This document shows, one piece after another, positions 8,726 to 16,333 of a stretch of 64,000 nucleotides of DNA. How positions within the stretch are numbered: position 1 is the stretch's first letter; each line of letters opens with the position of its first letter. Below the pieces are notes generated by a model. That model ran no database searches, was not told the origin of the DNA, and saw only the letters and a program-made list of their open reading frames with translations. The stretch comes from Cyclobacteriaceae bacterium (lineage in GTDB: Bacteria > Bacteroidota > Bacteroidia > Cytophagales > Cyclobacteriaceae): positions 558,001 to 622,000 of the forward strand of contig JAEUUF010000022.1 of the NCBI GenBank assembly GCA_016787645.1. Reading direction: 5' to 3'. A program made the translations under genes and the position numbers.

Positions 8726-9204
8726 GCCTTCAGCAGTGCCTTGATTTGATCCTGCTCTAGACTACAGTTCGTCCATTCATCATCCAGCCGCGCTCCATAT
8801 TTCTTATAGAAATTAATGGCCGGCTCATTCCATTCCAGGACCTGCCACATCATGCCGGTGCATCCTTCATCGAGGGCGTGCTGCATGGTGCGGTCAAACA
8901 ATAATTTTCCTGCTCCCTTTCCACGCTCGCTTTCGGTCACAATGATATCCTCCAAGTACAACCGCTTGCCCTTCCACGTAGAATAGCGCCAGTAATACAG
9001 TGAAATCCCGATGATGTGTCCACCCCGGTCAGCGACAAACGATCCAAAAATGGGCTGAGGTCCGAAGCCATCACGCTCCATCTGTTCAACGGTGGTGATC
9101 ACTTCGTGGGGTGCGCGTTCGTAAGCCGCCAGTTCTTTGATCAGCTCCAGCGTCCGGGGAAGATCCTCTTTTCGTCCGACACGAATGGTCACCGGGTTGG
9201 CCAT
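8719..9204 (-). CDS. GNAT family N-acetyltransferase (spermidine acetyltransferase-like)
   Basis: A 161-residue cytoplasmic acetyltransferase. The acetyl-CoA loop is ESERGKGAGKLLFDR at about 103-117, preceded by KRLYLEDIIVTE; the C-terminal strand/helix is VLEWNEPAINFYKKYGARLDDEW. The arrangement LEDIIV...RGKG...NEPAINFYKK is that of the SAT1/diamine acetyltransferase-like group, but the acceptor is not certain. It starts 4 bp after the stop of the prolyl oligopeptidase gene and is probably cotranscribed with it, which could link it to peptide or amine turnover (inference). Confidence 0.85.
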   Translation of the reverse strand: MANPVTIRVGRKEDLPRTLELIKELAAYERAPHEVITTVEQMERDGFGPQPIFGSFVADRGGHIIGISLYYWRYSTWKGKRLYLEDIIVTESERGKGAGKLLFDRTMQHALDEGCTGMMWQVLEWNEPAINFYKKYGARLDDEWTNCSLEQDQIKALLKAQ

Positions 9205-9208
9205 GACC

Positions 9209-11344
9209 TCACATGTCCTTCTTCATCATGGGAGGTGTGACTCCCATGTTGTGCCAGGTAAAAGCGTATTGGTCTGCCGCAACATCCAAGGCCTTGGAGA
9301 GGTTGGAAGAACCATGCCCGGACTTGGTATCAATCCGGATCAGCACGGGGTTGGAGCCCACATGATCTTCCTGGAGCGTCGCAGCAAATTTGAAGGAGTG
9401 CGCGGGCACCACGCGGTCGTCATGATCCGCTGTAGTGACCAAAGTGGCCGGGTAGGCGGTGCCGGGTTTGAGTGCATGCACAGGTGAATATTTGTGGAGA
9501 TAGTCGAACATCTCTTTGGAGTCTTCTGAGGTTCCATAGTCGTAGGCCCATCCGGCTCCGGCGGTAAACTTATGATAGCGCAACATATCCATGACACCCA
9601 CAGCGGGGAGTGCTACCTTCATCAAGTCGGGTCGTTGTGTCATGGTGGCTCCGACCAACAGGCCTCCGTTCGATCCTCCTGAAATAGCCAGGTAATTCGA
9701 GGAAGTATACTTCTCAGCTATCAGGTACTCTGCCGCGGCGATGAAATCATCGAAAACGTTCTGTTTGTTCATCAACCGTCCCGCGTCATGCCATTTCTCA
9801 CCATACTCGCCTCCTCCGCGCAAATTAGGCAGCGCAAAAACACCCCCGTTCTCCAGCCACATCACCCGTGAAGTGCTGAATCCGGGTGTCTGACTAAGCC
9901 CAAATCCACCATAGGCATAAAGCCAGGTGGGGTTCTTGCCGTTCAGTTCAATACCCTTCTTATACACAATGAACATCGGCACCTTTGTGCCGTCCTTGCT
10001 GGTAAAGAATACTTGCTTGGTCTCGTAGGCCGAAGGAACAAAGTCTACTTTTGGCGCTGCATAGACGGTGGATTTTCCTGACAGTATATTATACGAATAA
10101 ATCGTGGATGGCGTAGTGAATGAAGTGAACGAGTAGTACACCACACTTTCATCAGCGCGTCCATCAAATCCAGATGCAGTACCAATGTCAGGTAACTGAA
10201 CTTGCCGCTCCAACTTACCGGTGTAATCAAATTGTGAGACCAGGGTGCTGGCATCTTTCAGGTAGTTGACAAACAGTCGCTTGCTGGCCGTCGAAACCCC
10301 TCGTATCGCCATTTCCGACTGAGGTACGAGGTCCTTCCAATTCTCGGGACCCGGTGCAGTCGCATCAACACTGACAATGCGATAGTTTGGTGCATCCAGG
10401 TCCGTTTGGATGATTAGCCTTGACCCATCGTTATCAAGGAGTGAATGGGTATGCTCCGTGTTAGCCACAATCGGGATCAGCTTGCCTTTGGGATTCTTCA
10501 AATCCTGTATGTACAACTCATTACCCGTTGTGCTCACCGATGCGTAAATGACCAGGTATCGCTCATCCTCGGTAAGGCCAGCACTGGCATAGCGTCGAGG
10601 GGTCTTTTCTCCACCGAAAATCATGACATCGGTGGATTGAGACGTGCCCAGCTTATGATAATAGATTTTATGGTACTGCGTCTTTGCAGAAAGTTCAGAT
10701 CCTTTTGGTTTATCGTAACTGCTGTAATAAAAGCCCTCATTGGCCCGCCACGAAATGCCGGTGAACTTGAGATTTTTTAAGGTGTCGCCGATGACGGTCT
10801 TGTCCACCGCATTCATCACCACCGCCTTTCGCCAATCCGAACCTCCTTCCTGGATCTGGATGGCCAGCAAGGAACCATCTTTGGAGAAACTCATGCCCGC
10901 CAATCCGATCGTGCCATCGGCTGAAAAGGTGTTGGGATCGAGAAAAACTTCTTCCGCACCTTCAAGTCCTTTGCGCCGGTATTGCACGTTGTGATTTTGT
11001 AACCCGGAGTTCTTCCAGTAATAATAATATTCACCTTCCCGGTGCGGGGCACCCAGCCGCTCGTAATTCTGCAGCTCGTCCAATCGCCTGCGGATGGCAT
11101 CGCGGAACGGAATGCTCTTCAGGTAATTGAACGTCACTTCGTTTTGCGAAGTCACCCAGGCTGCGGTGGCTTTCGTGGTGTCATTCTCCAGCCAGCGATA
11201 AGGATCCTTTACCTGGACACCAAAATAATTATCAACCGTATCCACCTTCGCGGTGACGGGGTATGGACCAACGGCATTTTCCTTTTTGGGTGAGCAAGAC
11301 CCAACTATAAGGACCAGCGCTAAGGCAATAGATAGTTTATTCAT
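9209..11344 (-). CDS. Prolyl oligopeptidase family lipoprotein (S9A)
   Basis: A 711-residue serine peptidase that cleaves after proline in short peptides. The N-terminus is a lipoprotein signal, MNKLSIALALVLIVGSCSPK, with lipobox VGSC, so the enzyme should be anchored in the cell envelope. The beta-propeller domain starts with DPYRWLEND near residue 45. The hydrolase domain holds the nucleophile in GGSNGGLLVG (Ser about 558), the Asp in ADHDDRVVPAHS and the His in SGHGSSN (about 677). The start at 11344 is chosen for the lipobox; an ATG 11 codons upstream would spoil it and lies beyond the promoter-like TACTTTG. Confidence 0.95.
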   Translation of the reverse strand: MNKLSIALALVLIVGSCSPKKENAVGPYPVTAKVDTVDNYFGVQVKDPYRWLENDTTKATAAWVTSQNEVTFNYLKSIPFRDAIRRRLDELQNYERLGAPHREGEYYYYWKNSGLQNHNVQYRRKGLEGAEEVFLDPNTFSADGTIGLAGMSFSKDGSLLAIQIQEGGSDWRKAVVMNAVDKTVIGDTLKNLKFTGISWRANEGFYYSSYDKPKGSELSAKTQYHKIYYHKLGTSQSTDVMIFGGEKTPRRYASAGLTEDERYLVIYASVSTTGNELYIQDLKNPKGKLIPIVANTEHTHSLLDNDGSRLIIQTDLDAPNYRIVSVDATAPGPENWKDLVPQSEMAIRGVSTASKRLFVNYLKDASTLVSQFDYTGKLERQVQLPDIGTASGFDGRADESVVYYSFTSFTTPSTIYSYNILSGKSTVYAAPKVDFVPSAYETKQVFFTSKDGTKVPMFIVYKKGIELNGKNPTWLYAYGGFGLSQTPGFSTSRVMWLENGGVFALPNLRGGGEYGEKWHDAGRLMNKQNVFDDFIAAAEYLIAEKYTSSNYLAISGGSNGGLLVGATMTQRPDLMKVALPAVGVMDMLRYHKFTAGAGWAYDYGTSEDSKEMFDYLHKYSPVHALKPGTAYPATLVTTADHDDRVVPAHSFKFAATLQEDHVGSNPVLIRIDTKSGHGSSNLSKALDVAADQYAFTWHNMGVTPPMMKKDM

Positions 11345-11363
11345 ACGATGTGGATTGGCTAAC

Positions 11364-11370
11364 CAAAGTA
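11364..11370 (-). promoter_or_regulatory. Near-consensus promoter element for the prolyl oligopeptidase gene
   Basis: The minus strand reads TACTTTG, one base shorter in the spacer than TAnnTTTG, 19 bp upstream of the chosen ATG. Confidence 0.35.
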
Positions 11371-11376
11371 CGGCCA

Positions 11377-11413
11377 TAAAAGAAAACCAGCAAGGGGAAT
11401 CCCCTTACTGGTT
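11377..11413 (-). terminator. Intrinsic terminator of the desaturase gene
   Basis: A 13-bp inverted repeat with one mismatch (arms 11385-11397 and 11401-11413, 3-nt loop) is followed on the minus strand by TTTTCTTTT. It lies 25 bp past the desaturase stop and before the prolyl oligopeptidase promoter. It is the clearest intrinsic terminator in the window. Confidence 0.85.
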
Positions 11414-11438
11414 TAGCAGAATCTTGAAAGAAGGTGGC

Positions 11439-12209
11439 TTAAGCAGCCTTCCGAATGCGCTCTACGTGAAGTTCTTTTTGGTTGGCCATTTCGATTATGC
11501 CAAGCTTGTTCAGCAAGCGAATGACCTGATAGGTGGGATCAATTTCGTGCCAGCGAATGCCGCCAAAATTGGCCCGCGAACCGTATTTGTGGTGATTGTT
11601 ATGGTAGCTCTCCCCCATCATAAGAAAGTCGACCGGGAGAAAATTCATCGAGGTGTCGCGGACTTCAAAATTACGGTACCCGTATTTGTGGGCAAACCAG
11701 TTGATGATGGCACCGTGGATCGGGCTCATCAGGAAATGAATGGGCAACAAGAGCCACAACCACCAGGTGGTGGCGAATTGCAGGTAGAAAAGAACATACA
11801 GCGAACCCCAGAAAAGCCGTGATGGCCACGAGCGGGCAATACGGTCAAAGGTCTCCCACTTCGGCACACCTTCTGTAAATCGTTTGTCCGGAACAACCCG
11901 GCCGCTGGCAATGTCGGAGTAGATGGTCTTGGTCTTCCACATCATGTTCCAGATGGTCTCATCGTAAGTCGGTGAGTGTGGATCATTTTCCGTATCAGCA
12001 TAGGCATGGTGCATGCGGTGCATCACGCCATAACCAAATGGGCTCAGGTAGTTCGATCCCTGGAAAATCCAGGTGAGCACAAAGAATACCTTCTCCGTAA
12101 ACGGGCTCATGGTAAACGCCTTGTGCGAAGCGTACCGGTGAAGAAAAAACGTCTGGAAAAACAGGGATAAATACCAGTGGGCTACAAAAAAGCCAAGAAC
12201 AGCTAACAT
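11439..12209 (-). CDS. Acyl-CoA/acyl-lipid desaturase (short form)
   Basis: A 256-residue membrane-bound di-iron fatty-acid desaturase. All three histidine boxes are present: HRYASH (about 24-29), HRMHH (about 64-68) and HNNHH in the C-terminal third, with hydrophobic segments between. It introduces a cis double bond into membrane acyl chains. It lies 104 bp downstream of the ECF sigma gene on the same strand, with no clear promoter between them, so readthrough from the sigma gene is possible. A second, different desaturase gene starts on the other side of the sigma gene. A strong terminator follows. Confidence 0.93.
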   Translation of the reverse strand: MLAVLGFFVAHWYLSLFFQTFFLHRYASHKAFTMSPFTEKVFFVLTWIFQGSNYLSPFGYGVMHRMHHAYADTENDPHSPTYDETIWNMMWKTKTIYSDIASGRVVPDKRFTEGVPKWETFDRIARSWPSRLFWGSLYVLFYLQFATTWWLWLLLPIHFLMSPIHGAIINWFAHKYGYRNFEVRDTSMNFLPVDFLMMGESYHNNHHKYGSRANFGGIRWHEIDPTYQVIRLLNKLGIIEMANQKELHVERIRKAA

Positions 12210-12313
12210 GTCAGGTCAGGTTTAGGGTCAAAACACAATCCACTATGGACTGTACTGTGCAAGACACGCCCGTGACCGGTTTGTGACAGAATTCGTGAAA
12301 AAAGTGAGGAAAT

Positions 12314-12925
12314 CTAAGAAACCGACGTGGAAACGTCGTTTTTAAGGGCCTGGACAAAGTCACGTACATTGCCCATTTCGCAGGATTTGCGGAAACTGGC
12401 CACCCTTGCCTTGATGTCGGGAAGCTCAAAGTGAATGCGCGAAGTCTCGTCGTTCAATTTCTTCCTGGCGCGGCAAACCAGCTGGCGGCAGTGGTCTTTC
12501 TTCTTGTCGATGAGCGTTTGCAGCGCATCATAGTCGACATCAAAAACTTCTTTCAGTAAGTACGCGGCGCGCTCCAGCGGTTCCAGCTTCGTGTGAATCA
12601 ACTTGAACGCCTTTTCCAAATCTGCCTCCAGGTCAAGGTGCGCAAAGCTGGTTTCCTTGAACCGGTGCATCCATTCCGTATTGTTGATGGCATCCAGGCA
12701 TTCTTCCTTCTTGCGCTTCAGCGCCTGCATGTGGCTCAGGCAGTTGTTGGTCACCGCCTTGATGAGATAGGCCTTCGTGTTTTCGATCTTGGTCGATTCC
12801 TGGCTGAGCCATTTCAGGAAAGTCTCCTGCACAATATCCTCCGCGTCTTCCTTGCAGCGCACAAGGTTGTACGCGATGCGATGAAGCGTCGGTTGATAAA
12901 GGGCGATGGCCTGGGCGGGGTTCAT
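12314..12925 (-). CDS. ECF sigma factor, SigJ/ECF41-like but lacking the SnoaL-like domain
   Basis: A 203-residue RNA polymerase sigma factor. Region 2 is at about 8-75 (KEDAEDIVQETFLKWL, then KAYLIKAVTNNCLSHM) and region 4 at about 108-162 (YLLKEVFDVDYDALQ, then CRQLVCRARKKL). The tail after residue 165, FRKSCEMGNVRDFVQALKNDV, looks like the first helices of the SnoaL-like domain that ends SigJ/ECF41 proteins, but the protein then stops, about 80-90 residues short. No remainder of that domain is found in the following 100 bp. No anti-sigma gene is adjacent. A perfect promoter element sits 8 bp upstream of the ATG. It lies between two desaturases. Confidence 0.88.
   Translation of the reverse strand: MNPAQAIALYQPTLHRIAYNLVRCKEDAEDIVQETFLKWLSQESTKIENTKAYLIKAVTNNCLSHMQALKRKKEECLDAINNTEWMHRFKETSFAHLDLEADLEKAFKLIHTKLEPLERAAYLLKEVFDVDYDALQTLIDKKKDHCRQLVCRARKKLNDETSRIHFELPDIKARVASFRKSCEMGNVRDFVQALKNDVSTSVS
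12323..12343. other. Hairpin with T tract inside the last codons of the sigma gene
   Basis: CGACGT (12323-12328) and ACGTCG (12333-12338) form a 6-bp stem with a 4-nt loop, followed by TTTTT on the plus strand. On the minus strand the stem is followed by GTTTCTT. It could end transcription from either side but overlaps the sigma coding sequence. Confidence 0.3.
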
Positions 12926-12933
12926 ACGTCTTA

Positions 12934-12941
12934 CAAAGGTA
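12934..12941 (-). promoter_or_regulatory. TAnnTTTG promoter element of the ECF sigma gene
   Basis: The minus strand reads TACCTTTG, an exact match, 8 bp from the ATG. The leader would be very short. Confidence 0.55.
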
Positions 12942-13040
12942 AGGCTATTTACCGGGTATTCCTTGCGATTTCCGTTAACGGCTTCCTTACAGTCGTTTGG
13001 CTGTCAAGCAAATACCTCGTTGATTTTGAACGTTTCGGCC

Positions 13041-13048
13041 TAACTTTG
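13041..13048 (+). promoter_or_regulatory. TAnnTTTG promoter element of the second desaturase
   Basis: TAACTTTG matches exactly. A TTG lies 18 bp upstream of it, near the expected position of the Bacteroidota -33 box, and the ATG at 13070 is 21 bp downstream. The adjacent divergent sigma promoter is about 100 bp away. Confidence 0.6.
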
Positions 13049-13069
13049 TGTCCTTATCTTTTGAAGCCC

Positions 13070-14032
13070 ATGGATGCCACGCTGACCCCGGAAGTACGCC
13101 GAAAACCTATACTCAAGCAGGAGATCGCTTTCCTGATCATCCACCTCCTGCCCCTGGGCGCGTTGTGGACCGGGGCGACTTTGTTTGACTGGGTCATGTG
13201 CATCTTTTTCTATGTGTTCAGGATGTTCTGGATCACGGGCGGCTATCACCGGTACTTCGCGCACAAATCGTACAAGACCTCACGGTGGTTTCAGTTTGTG
13301 ATCGCGTTTATGGCGGAAACATCAGCGCAAAAAGGCGCCCTCTGGTGGGCCGCCCACCACCGCCATCATCACCGCTTCAGCGACACGCCGAAAGATCCTC
13401 ACTCGATGAAGATTTATGGATTCTGGTATTCACACATTGGCTGGATCGTGGGACCGGATTTCAAGGAAACCGATTTCAAAACTATCGGTGACTATGCAAA
13501 GTATCCCGAACTGGTTTGGCTGAACAAGCACTACCTCGTTGCGCCGACCATGCTGGCGTTGATCATCATGGCTCTCGGTGGCTGGGTGAATGGCGGCAGT
13601 GTTACCGCGATGTTTACCACCGCAGGCTTTTCCAGCCTGTTTATAGGCTTCTTCCTCAGCACGGTGATTCTTTACCACGGTACATTTTCAATCAATTCCA
13701 TCATGCACAAGTTCGGCAAGCCTCGTTACGAGACGGGCGACGAGTCGAAGAACAGTGTGTGGCTGGCGCTGCTCACATTGGGCGAAGGATGGCACAACAA
13801 CCACCATTATTACGAGGTGGCCTCGCGCCAGGGATTCTTTTGGTGGGAGATTGATATCACGTATTACATCCTCCGCGCATTCGCGGCGGTGGGGCTCATC
13901 TGGGATCTGAAGGGTGTCCCTGACTACATCAAGTATTCGCACAACAAGAAAGAGGCGTTGGAACTGAAGAAGAAATACGAGACCACTGCACCTTCACTGC
14001 AAACCGACGAGGATCATGTCGCCGTCGGTTGA
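13070..14032 (+). CDS. Acyl-CoA/stearoyl-type desaturase (long form)
   Basis: A 320-residue membrane di-iron desaturase. Histidine boxes are HRYFAH (60-65), HHRHHH (96-101) and HNNHH (242-246), with SDTPKDPHS after box two as in stearoyl-CoA/acyl-CoA delta-9 desaturases. Hydrophobic segments at about 20-55 and 155-205 form the two membrane hairpins. It differs clearly from the 256-residue desaturase at 11439, so the two may act on different chain positions or substrates. The start is set by the promoter at 13041-13048; the frame is open far upstream across the sigma gene, but that part is antisense. It overlaps the DinB-like gene by 17 bp. Confidence 0.94.
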   Translation: MDATLTPEVRRKPILKQEIAFLIIHLLPLGALWTGATLFDWVMCIFFYVFRMFWITGGYHRYFAHKSYKTSRWFQFVIAFMAETSAQKGALWWAAHHRHHHRFSDTPKDPHSMKIYGFWYSHIGWIVGPDFKETDFKTIGDYAKYPELVWLNKHYLVAPTMLALIIMALGGWVNGGSVTAMFTTAGFSSLFIGFFLSTVILYHGTFSINSIMHKFGKPRYETGDESKNSVWLALLTLGEGWHNNHHYYEVASRQGFFWWEIDITYYILRAFAAVGLIWDLKGVPDYIKYSHNKKEALELKKKYETTAPSLQTDEDHVAVG

Positions 14033-14585
14033 GCAGAATTTTCTGGAGAGTTCGCTGAAGCTGTTTCGCTACTACAAAGGGCTCGGTGAAAAGGCCATGG
14101 CCCAACTCACTGATGAGCAGGTGCTGCACAAACCCAATGACGCGAGCAACAGCATCGCGCTGATCGTACATCACCTCAGCGGCAACATGCTTTCGCGCTT
14201 CACTGATTTTTTGACGAGTGATGGTGAGAAGCCGTGGCGTGATCGCGAAAAAGAATTTGACGAAGCGTATGCCGATAAGGCGGCCATGATCACCGCGTGG
14301 GAGGCGGGTTGGTCATGTGTCTTCGCCGCGTTGGAGCCGCTTCAGCCATCCGATTTGTCTAAGATCATTTACATCCGTAATGAGGGTCAGACCGTGACTG
14401 AAGCTATTCAACGACAGTTGGCACATTACGCCTCACACATCGGGCAGATCATTTACCAGGCGAAAGTGCTGAAGGGTGACGAGTTCAAATCGCTCTCGAT
14501 CCCCAAGGGGCAGTCGGCTGCATTCAATCAAGGGAAGTTCAGCGAGGAAAAGACGCGGAGGCATTTCACTGATGGGCTCAAATAA
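14016..14585 (+). CDS. DUF1572/DinB-like protein
   Basis: A 189-residue four-helix-bundle protein of the DinB/YfiT superfamily, DUF1572 type. Metal-site histidines are expected in IVHHLSGNM (about 51) and in AHYASHIGQI (about 137 and 141), with W/F-rich helices between (DRKEE-type segment near 77). Such proteins often bind a divalent metal, and some are thiol S-transferases, but this family has no assigned reaction. It overlaps the desaturase by 17 bp, so the two are cotranscribed. Confidence 0.82.
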   Translation: MSPSVEQNFLESSLKLFRYYKGLGEKAMAQLTDEQVLHKPNDASNSIALIVHHLSGNMLSRFTDFLTSDGEKPWRDREKEFDEAYADKAAMITAWEAGWSCVFAALEPLQPSDLSKIIYIRNEGQTVTEAIQRQLAHYASHIGQIIYQAKVLKGDEFKSLSIPKGQSAAFNQGKFSEEKTRRHFTDGLK

Positions 14586-14609
14586 AGTCCCTCAGCGTCA
14601 CCAAATTAG

Positions 14610-14695
14610 TACCCGGGACGGGAGTTGAACCCGTACAGCCATTACTGGCCACAGGATTTTAAGTCCTGCGTGTCTACCAATTCCACCACCCGGGC
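14610..14695 (-). tRNA. tRNA-Leu (anticodon TAA)
   Basis: An 86-nt cloverleaf. Acceptor GCCCGGG pairs with CCCGGGT, the anticodon loop is CTTAAAA between CAGGA and TCCTG, a long variable arm is present as in leucine tRNAs, and the T loop is GTTCAACTC. CCA is not encoded. Confidence 0.97.
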
Positions 14696-14713
14696 ATAAC
14701 ATCCCTCTAAACG

Positions 14714-14742
14714 AAAAAAGTGTGAGCTGAACCCACACTTTT
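14714..14742 (-). terminator. Terminator-like hairpin between two tRNA genes
   Basis: AAAAGTGTG (14716-14724) pairs perfectly with CACACTTTT (14734-14742) around a 9-nt loop, with a T-rich run continuing on the minus strand. It lies just behind tRNA-Gly and could stop or process the transcript before tRNA-Leu. Confidence 0.6.
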
Positions 14743-14752
14743 CTGACGATCC

Positions 14753-14826
<74 letters not shown>

Positions 14827-14957
14827 ATATGTAATCCCGGTTTTTGCCGGATAAACCCCTTTTCGATTAAAAGGGACTGCAAAGTTAAACCCGATTGGTA
14901 AATCTGCAAATCAGCCTGATTCAGGCCCTTGACCGGCCGTAATCCTTCTCTACGCCC

Positions 14958-14969
14958 TGACATAGGTCA
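14958..14969. promoter_or_regulatory. Crp/Fnr-like palindrome ahead of the universal stress gene
   Basis: TGACATAGGTCA is a perfect 4-bp-arm inverted repeat with a 4-nt spacer, the geometry of Fnr/Crp-family sites (TTGAT-N4-ATCAA). A weak -7 element TATCTTAC follows at 14993-15000; with a start near 15005 the palindrome centre would be near -41.5. Functional status is inferred. Confidence 0.35.
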
Positions 14970-15015
14970 TTCCCCCTTTCATCCCTTGAACCTATCTTAC
15001 CTAAAAGAGATCCTC

Positions 15016-15849
15016 ATGAAAAGCCTCCTCGTCCCATGCGACTTCTCGCCGGAATCACGGGAAGCGTACCAATTCGCCCTGCAACTGGCGGCCCGCACCC
15101 AGGGCCTGGTGCATGTTCTCAAAGCCGTCGACTTGCCCGTGATGTATGAAAGCGCGTTGGGCGCCGCCCCGTTTTACTTCGATCCCACCCTCATCAAAGA
15201 ACTCAAGGACGACGCGAAGGCCCAGTTTGAAAAAATGAAAGCGGAATTTCCGACGGAGGTGAAAACGGAATTCTTCGTCCAGGAAGGCCCGGTCACGCCC
15301 ACCATCCGACAGTTCATCAAAGAACATTCCATCGACCTCGTGGTCATGGGTACGCGCGGCGCCACGGGACTGGAAGAGTACCTCATCGGCTCCAACACAG
15401 AAAAGGTAGTCCGGTTTTCACCGGTCCCGGTATTCGCCATCCGAAGAGCCCCGAAACTCGATTCCATCAAGAACATCGTTTTTCCCACCACCTTCGAAAC
15501 TTCCGATCAGCTTGTGCGGGAAGTGAGGGGCTTGCAGGAATTCTTTCAGGCCAAACTTCACCTCCTCATGATCAACACCCCGTACAATATGGAGCGTCGG
15601 GCAGATGAACCCGATCGACTGAAGGCCTTTGCCGAAAAACACGGGCTGTCCAACTTCACGATCAATACCCGCGACGAATTCCGTGAATCGAGCGCCATCA
15701 TGAACTTTGCCGTGGAAATCAACGCCGACATGATCGCCATGGGAACGCATGGTCGCCGCGGGCTGTCGCACCTTTTCAGCGGAAGCATCGCCGAAAAAGT
15801 CGTTAACCATACCGATTGCCCTATCTGGACATTGTCCCTGCATGCCTGA
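15016..15849 (+). CDS. Tandem-domain universal stress protein
   Basis: A 277-residue cytoplasmic protein with two UspA domains. Domain one (1-140) begins MKSLLVPCDFSPESREAYQF and ends with the nucleotide-binding signature VMGTRGATGLEEYLIGSNTE. Domain two (about 145-277) ends with AMGTHGRRGLSHLFSGSIAE. Both keep the G-x2-G-x9-G-(S/N) pattern of ATP-binding Usp proteins. The ATG at 15016 is chosen over upstream in-frame codons because it begins the first beta strand. A purine-rich stretch (AAAAGAGA) precedes it. The upstream palindrome suggests control by a redox or stress regulator of the Crp/Fnr family (inference). Confidence 0.93.
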   Translation: MKSLLVPCDFSPESREAYQFALQLAARTQGLVHVLKAVDLPVMYESALGAAPFYFDPTLIKELKDDAKAQFEKMKAEFPTEVKTEFFVQEGPVTPTIRQFIKEHSIDLVVMGTRGATGLEEYLIGSNTEKVVRFSPVPVFAIRRAPKLDSIKNIVFPTTFETSDQLVREVRGLQEFFQAKLHLLMINTPYNMERRADEPDRLKAFAEKHGLSNFTINTRDEFRESSAIMNFAVEINADMIAMGTHGRRGLSHLFSGSIAEKVVNHTDCPIWTLSLHA

Positions 15850-15903
15850 TGCGCTTGTTGCTCACCGGCGCATCGCTTACCTTAGTTCAACCATCCAACC
15901 GGT

Positions 15904-16215
15904 ATGAAGAGAATACTCCTGATCGCTGTTGTCCTCCTGGGGATGACAACACTGCGTGTTTCGGCCCAGACCGTCTACGCCTCCGACAAAGGTGAAAAGT
16001 ACCACACCGCCGATTGCAATCTTTCGGGCGATGCGAAAGACATGACCCTCGCGTCGGCCAAGAAAGCCGGTAAGGGTCCCTGCTCCATCTGCAAACCCAA
16101 TGACCACTTCAAGGATCAGACCGTCCGTTGCTCCGGCAAGACCGCTGATGGCACCCGATGCAAGCGCATGACAGCGAACAAGGCTGGAAAGTGCTACCAG
16201 CACAAAGGCTCCTGA
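15904..16215 (+). CDS. Small exported Cys-rich protein with two putative metal-binding modules
   Basis: A 103-residue protein with a signal peptide (MKRILLIAVVLLGMTTLRVSAQ). Module one, about 23-67, has KYHTADCNLS then a helix and GPCSICKP, the H-x3-C...C-x2-C spacing seen in Ada-like and nuclease-associated small zinc modules. Module two, about 74-101, has CSGKTADGTRCKRMTANKAG followed by KCYQHKG, a C-x8-C...C-x2-H pattern like DUF5763. Both look like structural zinc sites, which is inference from spacing. A near-consensus TACCTTAG precedes it at 15878-15885. No function is assigned. Confidence 0.75.
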   Translation: MKRILLIAVVLLGMTTLRVSAQTVYASDKGEKYHTADCNLSGDAKDMTLASAKKAGKGPCSICKPNDHFKDQTVRCSGKTADGTRCKRMTANKAGKCYQHKGS

Positions 16216-16249
16216 ATTTCAGGTCTTAATCCTTCCTCCGGCAACCAAC

Positions 16250-16289
16250 GGTCATGGTCCTTGACCGCCTGCCACTCTTTTGAGGTCAA
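16250..16289. promoter_or_regulatory. Cluster of GGTCA half-sites ahead of the RND operon
   Basis: GGTCA (16250-16254) and TGACC (16262-16266) form an inverted repeat with a 7-nt spacer, and TTGACC (16261-16266) forms a second inverted pair with GGTCAA (16284-16289). They stand 45-84 bp upstream of the efflux adaptor ATG and could be an operator for a local or distant regulator. No regulator gene is adjacent. Confidence 0.3.
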
Positions 16290-16333
16290 ACGGCGGTTTC
16301 CTGCGAAATTTGCCCGCTGAATGTGTTTTTTCT

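Noticed and set aside
12593-13069. Open extension of the desaturase frame upstream of 13070
   Set aside because: It runs antisense through the ECF sigma gene and past the desaturase promoter at 13041-13048; desaturase similarity begins only at 13070.
16211-16223. CCTGAATTTCAGG palindrome at the end of the small exported-protein gene
   Set aside because: The arms meet over a single base, so a hairpin needs an opened loop, and no T tract follows. It overlaps the stop codon and is probably chance.
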